From contig NZ_JAQPOK010000010.1 in the NCBI RefSeq assembly GCF_030068445.1, forward strand, positions 1 through 39,758: a stretch of 39,758 nucleotides of DNA, given 5' to 3'. This document shows positions 32,701-39,758 of the stretch, piece by piece; the first letter of the stretch is position 1; every line of letters starts with the position of its first letter. The notes below the pieces were generated by a model. That model ran no database searches, was not told the origin of the DNA, and saw only the letters and a program-made list of their open reading frames with translations. This DNA is from Roseofilum halophilum BLCC-M91 (GTDB lineage Bacteria; Cyanobacteriota; Cyanobacteriia; Cyanobacteriales; Desertifilaceae). Position numbers and translations under genes: made by a program.

Positions 32701-33579
32701 GCCCTTCATGCTTTACCAATTATCAGTTACAATCCTAAGCTTGAAGATAAAGCTTTGCTAGAGTTTTTTCCAAAAGGCATTAGCTATGCTCCAAACTTGC
32801 AGCTTTTGAAAGATACAGCTAACCGTTCTCGACCCTATTTCAACCAGTTATTTGCTATTCAAAATACTTCAGAAGATCTGGTAATGACTGACCTAGAAGT
32901 TGAAAAAATCAAAGAATATTTTTCTCCTTCTACAGTCCTAAAAGGTGGTGCAGCAACTAAAGAAGCGGTGCTGTCCTCAGAAGCTTTATACTCTGCACAT
33001 TGTATTCATATATCAGGACACGGTAACTTTAATCTTGCATCACCTTTAGATTCTGGAATTCTTTTAGCAGGTTCAGCTAATCTTGATTCCATGGATGTTT
33101 TTTCGACTAAAAGCAGTCTTCCGAGGTTTGACATGAGAAAAAATTTAACCATAGATGATATTCTTCTACGGCTAAACCTTTCTCAATGTCGTTTAGTTAC
33201 TCTCTCAGCCTGCGAAAGCAGCTTTGTCGGTCTTGACACTGATGAGCATTTGAGTTTTCAAGGAGCATTTTTGCTCTCTGGTGCGAAAAATGTAGTTGGC
33301 AGCTTATGGAGTCTTCCTGATTTATCTACAGCTATTTTAATGATAAAGTTTTATCAAAATTTATTTCAAAATAAACCTGTACAATCAGCGCTTGCAGAGG
33401 CTCAAATATGGCTTAAAAATTCAAATGTTAGAGAATTAACAGAATGGCTAGAAGAATTAAACTTAAACCCCATATATAGGCTAACAAGTAGGCGATTATT
33501 TCTAGATTTTAACGAAAATGATTTACCTTTTTCCAACCCATACCATTGGGCAGCATTTACAGTCACAGGTGCTTTGTAG
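29731..33579 (+). CDS. CHAT protease with TPR array, effector of the vWA-MoxR cluster
   Basis: A 1282-aa protein. Residues 1-105 form a conserved-looking helical N-terminus (FDQPHLFLAAHAALPLAL ... ELFEMEDTIRHELL). A helical region up to about 410 follows, then seven tandem 46-residue TPR-type units (415-736), each with NNLGxAY and ENLExAIACY. One degenerate TPR and another helical stretch follow. The CHAT (caspase-HetF-associated) protease is at about 980-1282, with catalytic His1097 in HISGHG and Cys1161 in LSACES, both present. CHAT proteins cleave protein targets, or gasdermin-like partners, when the sensor part is triggered. The ATG at 29731 is preferred over an in-frame extension that covers the preceding gene. 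It belongs to the iSTAND-MoxR-vWA set. Confidence 0.88.
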   Translation: MRIEAAQRRIQAFERKFDQPHLFLAAHAALPLALTPDLLYRIWVNFQRDLEGKSCKIPWIAVSDLLLSSLCDEVGYELFEMEDTIRHELLQKLSQNQRQQVAAFLLQYVQADLKSRDSYYREFAQSQSWAAQAYLHPEKAIELLADAINTAYRENPDDLMRLTTLTELFAQDVPEFDKLLIYARAIGHAARNRFQETKEELIKLKIKNGITALSNTVVVSLPPELLDQPLNQEEQFVQSLVTARNQYNYTHSLLEDNQHLMTKNLLQTIKQVISFMLNEGNEEIANWLKDIEAQVSEQVVEISPHLQLFLELLQAIVETNTYVDVCYSILCKNLDKLDIEFAEAMSSWSRENLPELDRETVQFLASAIGNLSNVIQKFPLGSRADNMEIAITGYNIGLTVIDQGTDPMLWANLQNNLGTAYSERLRGERAENLEQAIACYEAALEVYTREAFPQDWATTQNNLGAAYSDRIRGERAENLERAIACYEAALQVYPRSAFAENWASVQNNLGSAYSNRIRGERAENLERAIACYENALQVYTRSTFPQNWASVQNNLGSAYSKRILGESAENLERAIACYYSALEVYTREAFPQDWATTQNNLGAAYSDRIRGERAENLERAIACYENALQVYTRSTFPENWASVQNNLGSAYSNRIRGERAENLERAIACYEAALQVYPRSAFAENWASVQNNLGSAYSNRIRGERAENLERAIACYQAALQVYTREAFSQNHAEILFKLGLTYRDAAQSNLAYTAFEQAIDTVEYLRGEIISGDEARRKLNEEWNQLYQQMVEVCLDLGNYTTALEYADRSKARNFVELLATREVYPQGIPPAIRQRLQELRQSIAAENQRLSQDPNPDYTHINQLRQEFQEISPYQPLEFSTIQSLIDEETAVLEWYILHDSFITFILTSKNISVWTSSEEDLNQLNELVNTYLQNYHTNKYLWRTDLTQYLKQLSQTLHITDILEILLQKLPNAKKLILIPYRYLHIFALHALPIISYNPKLEDKALLEFFPKGISYAPNLQLLKDTANRSRPYFNQLFAIQNTSEDLVMTDLEVEKIKEYFSPSTVLKGGAATKEAVLSSEALYSAHCIHISGHGNFNLASPLDSGILLAGSANLDSMDVFSTKSSLPRFDMRKNLTIDDILLRLNLSQCRLVTLSACESSFVGLDTDEHLSFQGAFLLSGAKNVVGSLWSLPDLSTAILMIKFYQNLFQNKPVQSALAEAQIWLKNSNVRELTEWLEELNLNPIYRLTSRRLFLDFNENDLPFSNPYHWAAFTVTGAL
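30973..31938 (+). repeat. Seven 138-bp tandem repeats inside the CHAT gene
   Basis: Exactly 7 units of 138 bp (46 codons). Each carries a HIP1 GCGATCGC in the A-I-A codons. Units 1-3 and 4-6 correspond (unit 4 ends like unit 1, unit 5 begins like unit 2), pointing to a 414-bp block duplication. Confidence 0.92.
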
Positions 33580-33672
33580 TAGTGCCTTATTCAATGACTA
33601 AAAACCTCAAACTTGAGTAAACATCATGACGAACTTAAACCTCTATTTTAGCCGAAGAGTAAAAAGATCGCT

Positions 33673-34224
33673 ATGCCTAAATTAACCATCAAAGACCTAG
33701 AATATCTCCAAACCCAGCATCCCAACTATCGGATGGAATTAGTTCAAGGAGAAATTATCTTTATGAGTCCTTCCGGATTAGAATCAGAAGAAGTTGGCAT
33801 CGAAATTGCCGCCCAACTTCGGAATTGGGTGCGTCCTCGTCGCTTAGGTAGGGTATCGGGTTCAAGTGGTGGATTTCGTTTACCCAATGCTGACGGAGAT
33901 GTTCGCGCACCGGATGCTTCTTTTATTTTGGCTCAACGTTTACCGCGCACCACTGAAGGTTATGCTGAATTAGTGCCGGATCTAATGTTTGAAGTGAAGT
34001 CAAGAACCGATAATATCGACAAATTGCGCGAGAAAATCCAAGAATTCATCGCATTAGGAACTCAGGTAGGAGTATTGGTCGATCCGAGAACTCGGACAAT
34101 GGAAGTTTATCGACTCAATCAAGACTCCGTAACGTTACATGATGGAGATATTTTCACCGTTCCTGAATTGCTCCCTGGATGGGAATTACCGGTAGTGGAA
34201 ATCTGGGCCCCGGAATTTGATTAA
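33673..34224 (+). CDS. Uma2-family (DUF820) putative endonuclease
   Basis: A 183-aa protein of the Uma2 family, very common in cyanobacteria, with a PD-(D/E)xK-like fold. MELVQGEIIFMSPSG at 21-35, APD at 79-81, PDLMFEVKS at 102-110 (D103, E107, K109) and the LREKIQEFIALGTQVGVLVDP helix and strand are present, so the active site looks intact. Biological role unknown. A truncated second copy lies at 35506-35600. Confidence 0.88.
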   Translation: MPKLTIKDLEYLQTQHPNYRMELVQGEIIFMSPSGLESEEVGIEIAAQLRNWVRPRRLGRVSGSSGGFRLPNADGDVRAPDASFILAQRLPRTTEGYAELVPDLMFEVKSRTDNIDKLREKIQEFIALGTQVGVLVDPRTRTMEVYRLNQDSVTLHDGDIFTVPELLPGWELPVVEIWAPEFD

Positions 34225-34284
34225 ATCGAACAGTTATCTCGCTATTATATAAATCAATGACAACTATTCTTAATTTTACGTCAG

Positions 34285-34731
34285 TTAAGTCGGTTTAACA
34301 AAGCGATATTCGGTCTCAAAAACCTGTTCCCAAGAGAGAGAAGAAACTTGACCTTGAATACCCATTTCGCTTTCTGCATACCGTACTGCTCTCTGGAAAC
34401 ATTTCTCCCAGATAGACTCAATAAAGTCTCGGTTTAAGCTAGGAACCTCTTCCTGAATATCCTCAATTTCATCTCTTGCGGATTGAATCGTAATACTCCA
34501 ACTGGCCGATCGCAGCTCTGGCTGCTCGTTCCACTTGATAATGTGGCTCATGAGTCGAATTAATTGGCTTTGGATCGCTCGCTTTTCACTCCTTCCCATG
34601 GCTTCAATCAGCACTTCTAATCCCTGACTCGCTTCGCTGGGACTCCCTGCTTGCAAGCGATCTAAGATAGCATTTGCGGTTTGGTAATGGGAGTGAATGG
34701 CCAGTTGCTGCCAATCGGATAAGGTGGACAT
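34285..34731 (-). CDS. DUF29 family protein
   Basis: A 148-aa helical protein with the family pattern SQLIRLMSHIIKWNEQPELRSASWSITIQSARDEI (residues 55-89) followed by PSLNRDFIESIWEKCFQRAV. DUF29 genes are multicopy in cyanobacteria, often near Uma2 genes; function unknown. It is flanked by plus-strand genes. Confidence 0.85.
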   Translation of the reverse strand: MSTLSDWQQLAIHSHYQTANAILDRLQAGSPSEASQGLEVLIEAMGRSEKRAIQSQLIRLMSHIIKWNEQPELRSASWSITIQSARDEIEDIQEEVPSLNRDFIESIWEKCFQRAVRYAESEMGIQGQVSSLSWEQVFETEYRFVKPT

Positions 34732-34858
34732 AACTTACTTCCTTTAGTGGTTTGGCGATCGCTACTTAATCTCCAACTCAACTCAACTATATGTTACAAT
34801 CACACCTAAAGTCAACACTGCCCTACGCAATCCTCTTAAACTCCGACGAGAAGTTCTT

Positions 34859-35479
34859 ATGACTCAAACGATACCCCCGCAAGACATTACTCTCGAAGAA
34901 CTACAAGAACATTTGGGTCTCCAATTGACCACTGACCCTAATTTTTTTCCAGAATGGCAACAGAACTTACCTGAATTAAGCGATCGCGAAAAACAAACCC
35001 TGCAAAGAGTATGCAGTAACTACTTTAACCTAGTCAGTCGCCGTCCTCTTTTAGAAGAAGCGGTAAAAATGGTCATCCTCTCACCATTATTAGATCTGGC
35101 TGGATTTTTTCAACCCCCCTTTTCTATCCGCACAGAAACCCCCATAGACCTCTCGGTTGAAGATCGAGACTTAATCATCAGAGGTCGAATTGATGTTTTA
35201 GTCATTAAACAAAGTCTTTGGATACTGATCGTTGAGGCCAAAAGTACCAAAATTGATATCATGGAAGCAGTGCCTCAAGCGCTCTCTTATATGCTCAAAA
35301 ATGGTAAGCAGAACCAACCTATCTTTGGGTTTTTGCTCAATGGTCGAGAATTTGTCTTTGTTAAACTTCAATCTTCCAATCCGCCCATCTATAGCCGCTC
35401 TTACGCCTTATCGATTGAAAGACCCCATGAACTAGAGCAAGTCTTATCCGTACTCAAAACCATCGGTCAACTGGCTTAA
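34859..35479 (+). CDS. PD-(D/E)xK nuclease-like protein (HsdR N-terminal type)
   Basis: A 206-aa protein. IIRGRIDVLVIKQSLWILIVEAKST contains the nuclease core with D112, E126 and K128. QALSYMLKN at 144-152 is the following helix with Gln, as in type I R-subunit N-termini. No helicase part is present; stand-alone versions of this kind are common in cyanobacteria. Its target is unknown. Confidence 0.8.
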   Translation: MTQTIPPQDITLEELQEHLGLQLTTDPNFFPEWQQNLPELSDREKQTLQRVCSNYFNLVSRRPLLEEAVKMVILSPLLDLAGFFQPPFSIRTETPIDLSVEDRDLIIRGRIDVLVIKQSLWILIVEAKSTKIDIMEAVPQALSYMLKNGKQNQPIFGFLLNGREFVFVKLQSSNPPIYSRSYALSIERPHELEQVLSVLKTIGQLA

Positions 35480-35505
35480 ATAACCTCTTAAAAGATGCGA
35501 TCGCC

Positions 35506-35600
35506 ATGCCTAAACTAACCATCCAAGACCTAGAATCTCTCCAAACCCAGCATCCTATGGATTAGAATCAGATGAAAAAGAGGGATATGAACTGAGTATG
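35506..35600 (+). pseudogene. Truncated second Uma2 copy
   Basis: The first 17 codons copy those of the gene at 33673 (MPKLTIQDLESLQTQHP) including the upstream GCGATCGC-CATG context. An internal deletion of about 50 bp joins them to a region like the GLESEE segment, with a stop soon after the junction. The sequence then fades before the promoter of the second riboswitch. Confidence 0.75.
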
Positions 35601-35615
35601 GGTTGCCCTACATTC

Positions 35616-35624
35616 TGCTATAAT
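35616..35624 (+). promoter_or_regulatory. Extended -10 promoter of cobW
   Basis: TGCTATAAT, consensus extended -10, 9 bp before the riboswitch. No -35 is evident. Confidence 0.6.
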
Positions 35625-35633
35625 CAAAGATAC

Positions 35634-35798
35634 TTCGGTTCTGGTGGGGAGCAGCCATCAGAGGTAACGGGGAAAGTTTGGTGCAAATCCAACGCTGTCC
35701 CGCAACTGTAAGGAGATGGAGAAAACATAAATCATCTCCAAGTCAGGATGCCCGCCAAAGTGAGTCTGTTTAATCACCATTCTGCGAGGTACAGAATC
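35634..35798 (+). promoter_or_regulatory. Cobalamin riboswitch upstream of cobW
   Basis: Nearly identical to the riboswitch at 22241-22416. Only a variable stem (about 35716-35740) and a few substitutions differ. B12 box at 35741-35756. The terminal hairpin ATTCTG/CAGAAT at 35779-35797 presents GAGG in its loop, directly in front of the cobW ATG at 35799. Confidence 0.93.
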
Positions 35799-36839
35799 AT
35801 GCATAAAATTCCCGTAACCATTATCACTGGATTCCTGGGCGCAGGAAAAACGACCCTGATTCGTAATTTACTCCAAAATAATGAAGGGCGCAAAATTGCG
35901 GTTTTAGTGAATGAATTTGGCGAAGTTGGCATTGATGGGGACTTGTTGCGCTCCTGTCAAGTTTGTGATGAAGACGAAGACCCGAATAATAATATTGTGG
36001 AACTGACGAATGGCTGTCTGTGTTGCACGGTGCAAGAGGAATTTTATCCTACGATGCAAAAGCTATTGGAACGACGAGACGATCTCGATTCGATTGTGAT
36101 TGAAACCTCTGGACTGGCACTGCCAAAACCTCTGATTCAAGCGTTTCGCTGGCCGGAAATTCGCAATGGGGCAACGGTTGATGGGGTGGTGACGGTGGTG
36201 GATACCCACGCTTTAGCTACGGGGACTTTAGTGGGAGATTTAGAGGCATTGGAGGCACAGCGAAAAGCCGATCCGAATCTGGATCATGAAACTCCGATTG
36301 AGGAATTATTTGAAGATCAATTGGCTTGTGCGGATTTGATTTTACTCACAAAAAGTGATTTAGTGGATGATTTGGGTTTAGAGCAAGTGCAAAACTGGTT
36401 GAAACAGGAGGTTTCGGCTTCTGTTAAACAGGTGGCTTGTCATCAAGGGCAAATTGATAGTGCAGTTTTATTGGGCTTTAATGCGGCAGTTGAGGATCAT
36501 TTGGATTCTCGTCCGAGCCATCACGATCATGAAGAAGAGCATGACCATGATGACCATATTAATTCAGTGGAGATTGTGTGCGATCGCCCCTTCGACCCCA
36601 AAAAACTCACCCAAACCCTACAACAGTTCGTCCAAAACCACGAAATTTACCGCATTAAAGGCTTTGTTCAAGTGCCGAATAAGCCCATGCGCTTAGTTCT
36701 CCAAGGAGTCGGCAACCGCTTTGACACCTTTTATGACCGCCCCTGGCAACTCAACGAACCGCGTCAAACCCGGCTCGTCTTCATCGGTCGAGACCTGGAG
36801 CGTCAACCCATTGAAAGTCTATTGGAAGGTCTCAACTAA
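35799..36839 (+). CDS. cobW: CobW-type G3E GTPase under cobalamin control
   Basis: A 346-aa GTPase. Walker A GFLGAGKTT at 11-19, metal motif CLCC at 73-76, an acidic insert (CDEDEDPNNN) before it, and a His/Asp/Glu-rich loop (SHHDHEEEHDHDDH) before the CobW_C domain. The family member linked to cobalamin synthesis is thought to supply Co2+ for cobaltochelatase. The riboswitch upstream strongly supports that role. The start is fixed by the riboswitch hairpin; a longer in-frame ORF to 35748 runs inside the riboswitch and is rejected. Confidence 0.93.
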   Translation: MHKIPVTIITGFLGAGKTTLIRNLLQNNEGRKIAVLVNEFGEVGIDGDLLRSCQVCDEDEDPNNNIVELTNGCLCCTVQEEFYPTMQKLLERRDDLDSIVIETSGLALPKPLIQAFRWPEIRNGATVDGVVTVVDTHALATGTLVGDLEALEAQRKADPNLDHETPIEELFEDQLACADLILLTKSDLVDDLGLEQVQNWLKQEVSASVKQVACHQGQIDSAVLLGFNAAVEDHLDSRPSHHDHEEEHDHDDHINSVEIVCDRPFDPKKLTQTLQQFVQNHEIYRIKGFVQVPNKPMRLVLQGVGNRFDTFYDRPWQLNEPRQTRLVFIGRDLERQPIESLLEGLN

Positions 36840-36866
36840 CGCTAATATTGGGTATGCTCAGAGGAG

Positions 36867-37583
36867 TTAATCCTTGTCACCATCTGACGATTCTTGCATA
36901 TCAGACTCAGATTCGGAAGTAGCAGACTCGGAACCCGACTCTTGAGAAACTGGCCTTGGTTTCGACAGATTTGGCTTCCCACCGGGTTTACCCTTGCCTT
37001 TGGGTTTGCGGTCTTTTAAGCGGTCTTTAACCTTTCTCGCTTCGAGTACCACCAACATCTTACCCTCACGACCCAAAATAAAATCCCAAAACTCCCCTAA
37101 AGTTGCTTTTGGTTCCCCTGGTAATATCCCCTGAAACGTGATCTTAAAGGGTTTTTCTAACTTAGAGCTGGGATCTTTGCGATTGGGATTAATACGGACA
37201 GCAACTCTACCACTATAATTAAAAATAATCTGCCCCCGCACCGAAAAGACATCACCACTGAGGTTATCCGGGATGGGGTTCAGGGCATTGCGAAGGATAA
37301 AATGATAGCCTGCTTCGCGATCGGGTTTCGTCCAACACCGAAACCAATGGAACTGTTCCAAATTATCATCTTTTTCCAACCACTTAAAAAAATAACCCCA
37401 ACGGATAGAAGCAGGGAAAAACTCGTTATCCTCTGTAACAATTAGTCCTCTAAGTTGGAATCCTTTGTCATCGGGTTGAGGGATATAGCGCCCCCAAATC
37501 AAACCGGTACTCCGATATTGGATATCGGATTCTGGAGGACAAATAAGGTTACTAATATTACTCTTATCTTGACTATTGGACAA
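36867..37583 (-). CDS. Protein of unknown function with low-complexity tail
   Basis: A 238-aa protein. Residues about 20-185 look like a globular mostly-beta domain (STGLIWGRYIPQ, LRGLIVTEDNEFFPASI, WFRCWTKP, FSVRGQIIFNYSGRVAVRI). A Lys/Gly/Pro-rich stretch (186-212) and an acidic Ser/Glu/Asp tail (213-238) follow. Family not recognised. Long hydrophilic tails of this kind occur in nucleic-acid-binding proteins, but that is a guess. Confidence 0.75.
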   Translation of the reverse strand: MSNSQDKSNISNLICPPESDIQYRSTGLIWGRYIPQPDDKGFQLRGLIVTEDNEFFPASIRWGYFFKWLEKDDNLEQFHWFRCWTKPDREAGYHFILRNALNPIPDNLSGDVFSVRGQIIFNYSGRVAVRINPNRKDPSSKLEKPFKITFQGILPGEPKATLGEFWDFILGREGKMLVVLEARKVKDRLKDRKPKGKGKPGGKPNLSKPRPVSQESGSESATSESESDMQESSDGDKD

Positions 37584-37884
37584 GGTTCTTTTCAGTAAGT
37601 AAGGTGGACGGTTCTCTCCTCAGCAGGGAGAGGGATAGGTATAGAGGATTGAAGACCCCACTGGAAAACTAGAAGATAGCTTTCCCCAAAGGTAAACCTG
37701 TTCCATTGTACCTTGTGAAGGCAACGACAAGGGCCATGTCCTGACCCCTTTCAACCTCTAGGAAACTAGGGATCGTCAGCTATTGCCTTAACTCTCACTT
37801 CCGTTGTAGGGTGGGAAATAGTCATTAAATCTAACCTCACTAAACTTTCTATAGACTAGCTCTGAGCAGGGAACGCTTCCTCCA
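37584..37884. other. 301-bp intergenic region without a recognisable gene
   Basis: It lies between two divergent genes. A small hairpin CTCTCC/GGAGAG (37614-37619 with 37627-37632) is present. No tRNA, known riboswitch or open frame of note is seen. A small RNA cannot be excluded. Confidence 0.5.
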
Positions 37885-38268
37885 ATGGCAACTAAACATA
37901 TTTTGATGATCGATGATGAAATGGATATCCGAGAAATTGCTCGGATTAGTCTAGAAAAGTTGAGGGGGTGGCAGGTAACCGCTACAGAGTCTGGATATGA
38001 AGGGGTAGAGCTGGCAGAAAAACACCAACCCGATGTGATTCTCTTGGATGTGATGATGCCTGATATTGACGGGAAAGAGACCCTAAAGCTCTTAAAAGCC
38101 AATCCTAACACCCGTCATATTCCCGTAATTTGGTTAACTGCACAAGTTCAAAATACTCATCGTAAATCTGCTGCATTAGGTGTAATCGCAGTTTTAATTA
38201 AGCCCTTCGACCCTTTAGAATTACCCAATCAAATCGAGGAAGCTCTAGCGTCCCAGCAAGAGGGATAA
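37885..38268 (+). CDS. Stand-alone response regulator receiver protein
   Basis: A 127-aa CheY-like receiver with the full set of phosphorylation residues: D10 and D11 (MIDDE), phospho-acceptor D55 (LLDVMMPD), T85 (WLTAQ) and K106 (IKPFDP). No output domain, so it works by protein contact. The next gene, a HisKA-EAL protein 180 nt downstream, is a possible partner. Confidence 0.93.
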   Translation: MATKHILMIDDEMDIREIARISLEKLRGWQVTATESGYEGVELAEKHQPDVILLDVMMPDIDGKETLKLLKANPNTRHIPVIWLTAQVQNTHRKSAALGVIAVLIKPFDPLELPNQIEEALASQQEG

Positions 38269-38450
38269 TTTAGAAATTCATCAAGACTCGTGACTCGATC
38301 ATCTGGTATCATTTAGAGAATAATAAACAACAATATTAGGGATTGGTGCAAATCAAGGGATGGCTGATGCTTTCACAAGAATTTCACATTCCCTATCTAA
38401 GGTAAAGGTGATGATGACTAAACGAACAACTGATAGGGGCGATCGCGATC

Positions 38451-39506
38451 ATGGATAAGCAAAATTTCAGATCTGATTGCCCGGATTTTGACCCCGAACT
38501 CTCCCTGGACGAAGCAATTATGCTATTGAGTCATGAACTCCGCACCCCCCTCACCTCGATTCGAGGTGTCGTTCGATTAATGCAAAGTGGCCATGTGAAC
38601 CCGGAATCAGCCGAAGGAAAGTATATGTTGTCCATGGCAATTAAGAATATTGGCCGCTTGGAGCGCTTGGCCCAAACCATTGAACACCAACCCACCCTTC
38701 CACTGACCCTATTTAAGAAAGAAGACTTAGAAAAAATTCAAATAGAATTGGATCTCAAGCAAGCAATTGAGAAAGAAGAGTTACATTTAGTTTATCAGCC
38801 CATTGTCTCTTTATCTCCGAGAAAAATCATCGCCTTTGAAGCCCTCATTCGTTGGCATCATGGGACAAAGGGATTAATTTCACCGACCGCATTTATTCCG
38901 GTGGCCGAAGAAACCGGTCTGATTCACGATATTGGCCAGTGGGTGATTCGTCAATCCTGTCACCAGCTTAAGAGATGGAAGAAGAACATCCCCTCAGATT
39001 ATTCATTACTGATGAATCTGAATTTGTCCCCTCTCCAGTTACTTCATCCCCAGTTTGTCGATCAGTTGCAATCCTTGATTAAAGAGTTGGAAATTGAACC
39101 CCATGAAATCCGTTTAGAAATTACGGAAACCATGTTAATGGAAAATCTGGAAGTGGCAACGAATACGATTCAAGAATTGAGAAATGTGGGCTTTCAGTTT
39201 GATATTGATGATTTTGGGACAGGATATTCGTCTTTAAGTCGCCTAAAAAATTTAGCGGTGAATGGCTTAAAAATAGACCGATTTTTCCTCAAGGAGCAAC
39301 AGTGGAATTTAATTAAAGCGATCTTGTTGATCGCCTCGGATGTGGGCTTAGATGTGATTGCTGAAGGTGTAGAAACAGTAGAAGACTTTGAAAGGCTTAA
39401 AGAGTTAGGGTGTCAGTATTTTCAAGGCTATTTCTTTTCTAAACCGATTGACGAACATTTGGCGATCGCCTGGATGGAAAATCAACTCACTTGTCCCATT
39501 TGCTAG
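38451..39506 (+). CDS. HisKA-EAL fusion: c-di-GMP phosphodiesterase with a kinase dimerisation domain
   Basis: A 351-aa protein. Residues 20-85 are a HisKA dimerisation/phospho-acceptor domain with H28 in the H-box LSHELRTPLTSIRG, but no HATPase domain follows. Residues 95-350 are an EAL domain with all key residues: EAL at 130-132, MNLNLSP, LEITET, DIDDFGTGYSS, LKIDRFF, AEGVET and FQGYFFSKP. Hence it probably hydrolyses c-di-GMP, with activity or dimerisation set by phosphotransfer from another kinase or by the upstream receiver. Confidence 0.9.
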   Translation: MDKQNFRSDCPDFDPELSLDEAIMLLSHELRTPLTSIRGVVRLMQSGHVNPESAEGKYMLSMAIKNIGRLERLAQTIEHQPTLPLTLFKKEDLEKIQIELDLKQAIEKEELHLVYQPIVSLSPRKIIAFEALIRWHHGTKGLISPTAFIPVAEETGLIHDIGQWVIRQSCHQLKRWKKNIPSDYSLLMNLNLSPLQLLHPQFVDQLQSLIKELEIEPHEIRLEITETMLMENLEVATNTIQELRNVGFQFDIDDFGTGYSSLSRLKNLAVNGLKIDRFFLKEQQWNLIKAILLIASDVGLDVIAEGVETVEDFERLKELGCQYFQGYFFSKPIDEHLAIAWMENQLTCPIC

Positions 39507-39707
39507 TACAGAGAGGGTGGAGGAAGCGCTTCAACCTTGAAAAACTATCAGAACCTGGTTTCAGGGCATTCTCAGGAGTTCCTCAGAGTTCTATGAGAGG
39601 ATAACCTATAAGTGCTAGTCAGCACCCCGCTCTAAAGAGACGGCGGCTCACTGCCTCGTTAATTTAGGTAGCTGACCCGCCTAAGCCCCTAAAGGGCTAC
39701 GTTGCAT
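39507..39707 (-). mobile_element. Probable 3' end (RE / omega-RNA region) of an IS200/IS605-type tnpB element
   Basis: On the minus strand, downstream of the stop at 39708-39710, small hairpins follow: AGCCC/GGGCT near 39684-39698 and CCGtCTCT/AGAGCGG at 39627-39643. The region ends in GTGCT/AGCAC (39612-39625). The layout resembles the end of IS1341-like tnpB elements with guide-RNA scaffold. Positions 39507-39610 hold nothing recognisable. Confidence 0.45.
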
Positions 39708-39758
39708 TTAAGAGCCAAAGTTCTCACCTTGGAATGCCTCGCCAGTTCCGAGCTTCTG
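39708..39758 (-). CDS. C-terminal end of a gene leaving the window, probably tnpB
   Basis: An open frame enters from the right edge and ends after QKLGTGEAFQGENFGS. Sixteen residues are too few for family assignment by themselves. The tnpB call rests on the hairpins that follow the stop. Confidence 0.4.
   Translation of the reverse strand, partial: QKLGTGEAFQGENFGS

Noticed and set aside
35748-35798. 17-codon N-terminal extension of CobW
   Set aside because: It lies inside the riboswitch 3' domain; the ATG at 35799 follows the Shine-Dalgarno hairpin.
37584-37884. Small RNA gene
   Set aside because: Only one weak hairpin is visible and no family motif could be recognised.

Overview
The window is cyanobacterial. 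GCGATCGC (HIP1) octamers are scattered through nearly every gene. It carries the iron-stress chlorophyll protein gene isiA with isiB and an isiC-like gene, a cobalt ECF transporter under a cobalamin riboswitch, and families typical of filamentous cyanobacteria (CHAT-TPR, Uma2, DUF29, dense PIN/antitoxin pairs, heptamer repeats). I cannot name the species.

Layout. 1-363: a gutted IS200/IS605-type tnpB whose end hairpin supplies the stop codon of the next gene. 338-4954: housekeeping block on the minus strand (M41-like membrane protease, VanY-type peptidase, AI-2E family permease, cysS) plus one small plus-strand gene. 4908-6718: a patchwork in which a 94-bp piece of the cysS 5' end is duplicated on both sides of a 2-isopropylmalate/homocitrate synthase-family gene that has its own strong promoter and an adjacent MITE-like element. 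6767-15155: defence island with a type I restriction-modification system (hsdM, a 105-codon ORF, hsdS, an antitoxin/PIN pair, hsdR) and a second, divergent antitoxin/PIN pair. 15276-16355: a His-rich G3E GTPase behind a Zur-box-like palindrome. 16356-16687: repeats. 16688-19194: isiA-isiB-isiC on the minus strand, with a Fur-like palindrome over the isiA -10 box and an intrinsic terminator between isiA and isiB. 19530-22007: dtd, a small membrane protein and ribBA. 22223-25282: cobalamin riboswitch, a 20-codon ORF, then cbiMNQO.

25288-33579 is the most unusual part: an inactive-STAND-like protein, a MoxR AAA+ ATPase and a vWA protein with overlapping reading frames. They are followed by a small antitoxin-like gene and a 1282-aa CHAT protease with seven nearly identical 46-residue TPR units. 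The first three plus the CHAT protein match the published outline of vWA-MoxR-associated (VMAP) ternary conflict systems; the antitoxin-like gene directly before the protease and the recently amplified repeats are the less expected parts. 33673-35600 holds three accessory genes (Uma2, DUF29, PD-(D/E)xK) and a truncated second Uma2 copy.

35616-36839: a second, almost identical cobalamin riboswitch drives cobW, so cobalt uptake and a cobalamin-linked metallochaperone probably form one B12 regulon. 36867-39506: an unknown low-complexity protein, a CheY-like receiver and a HisKA-EAL fusion. The window ends in what looks like the 3' end of another tnpB.
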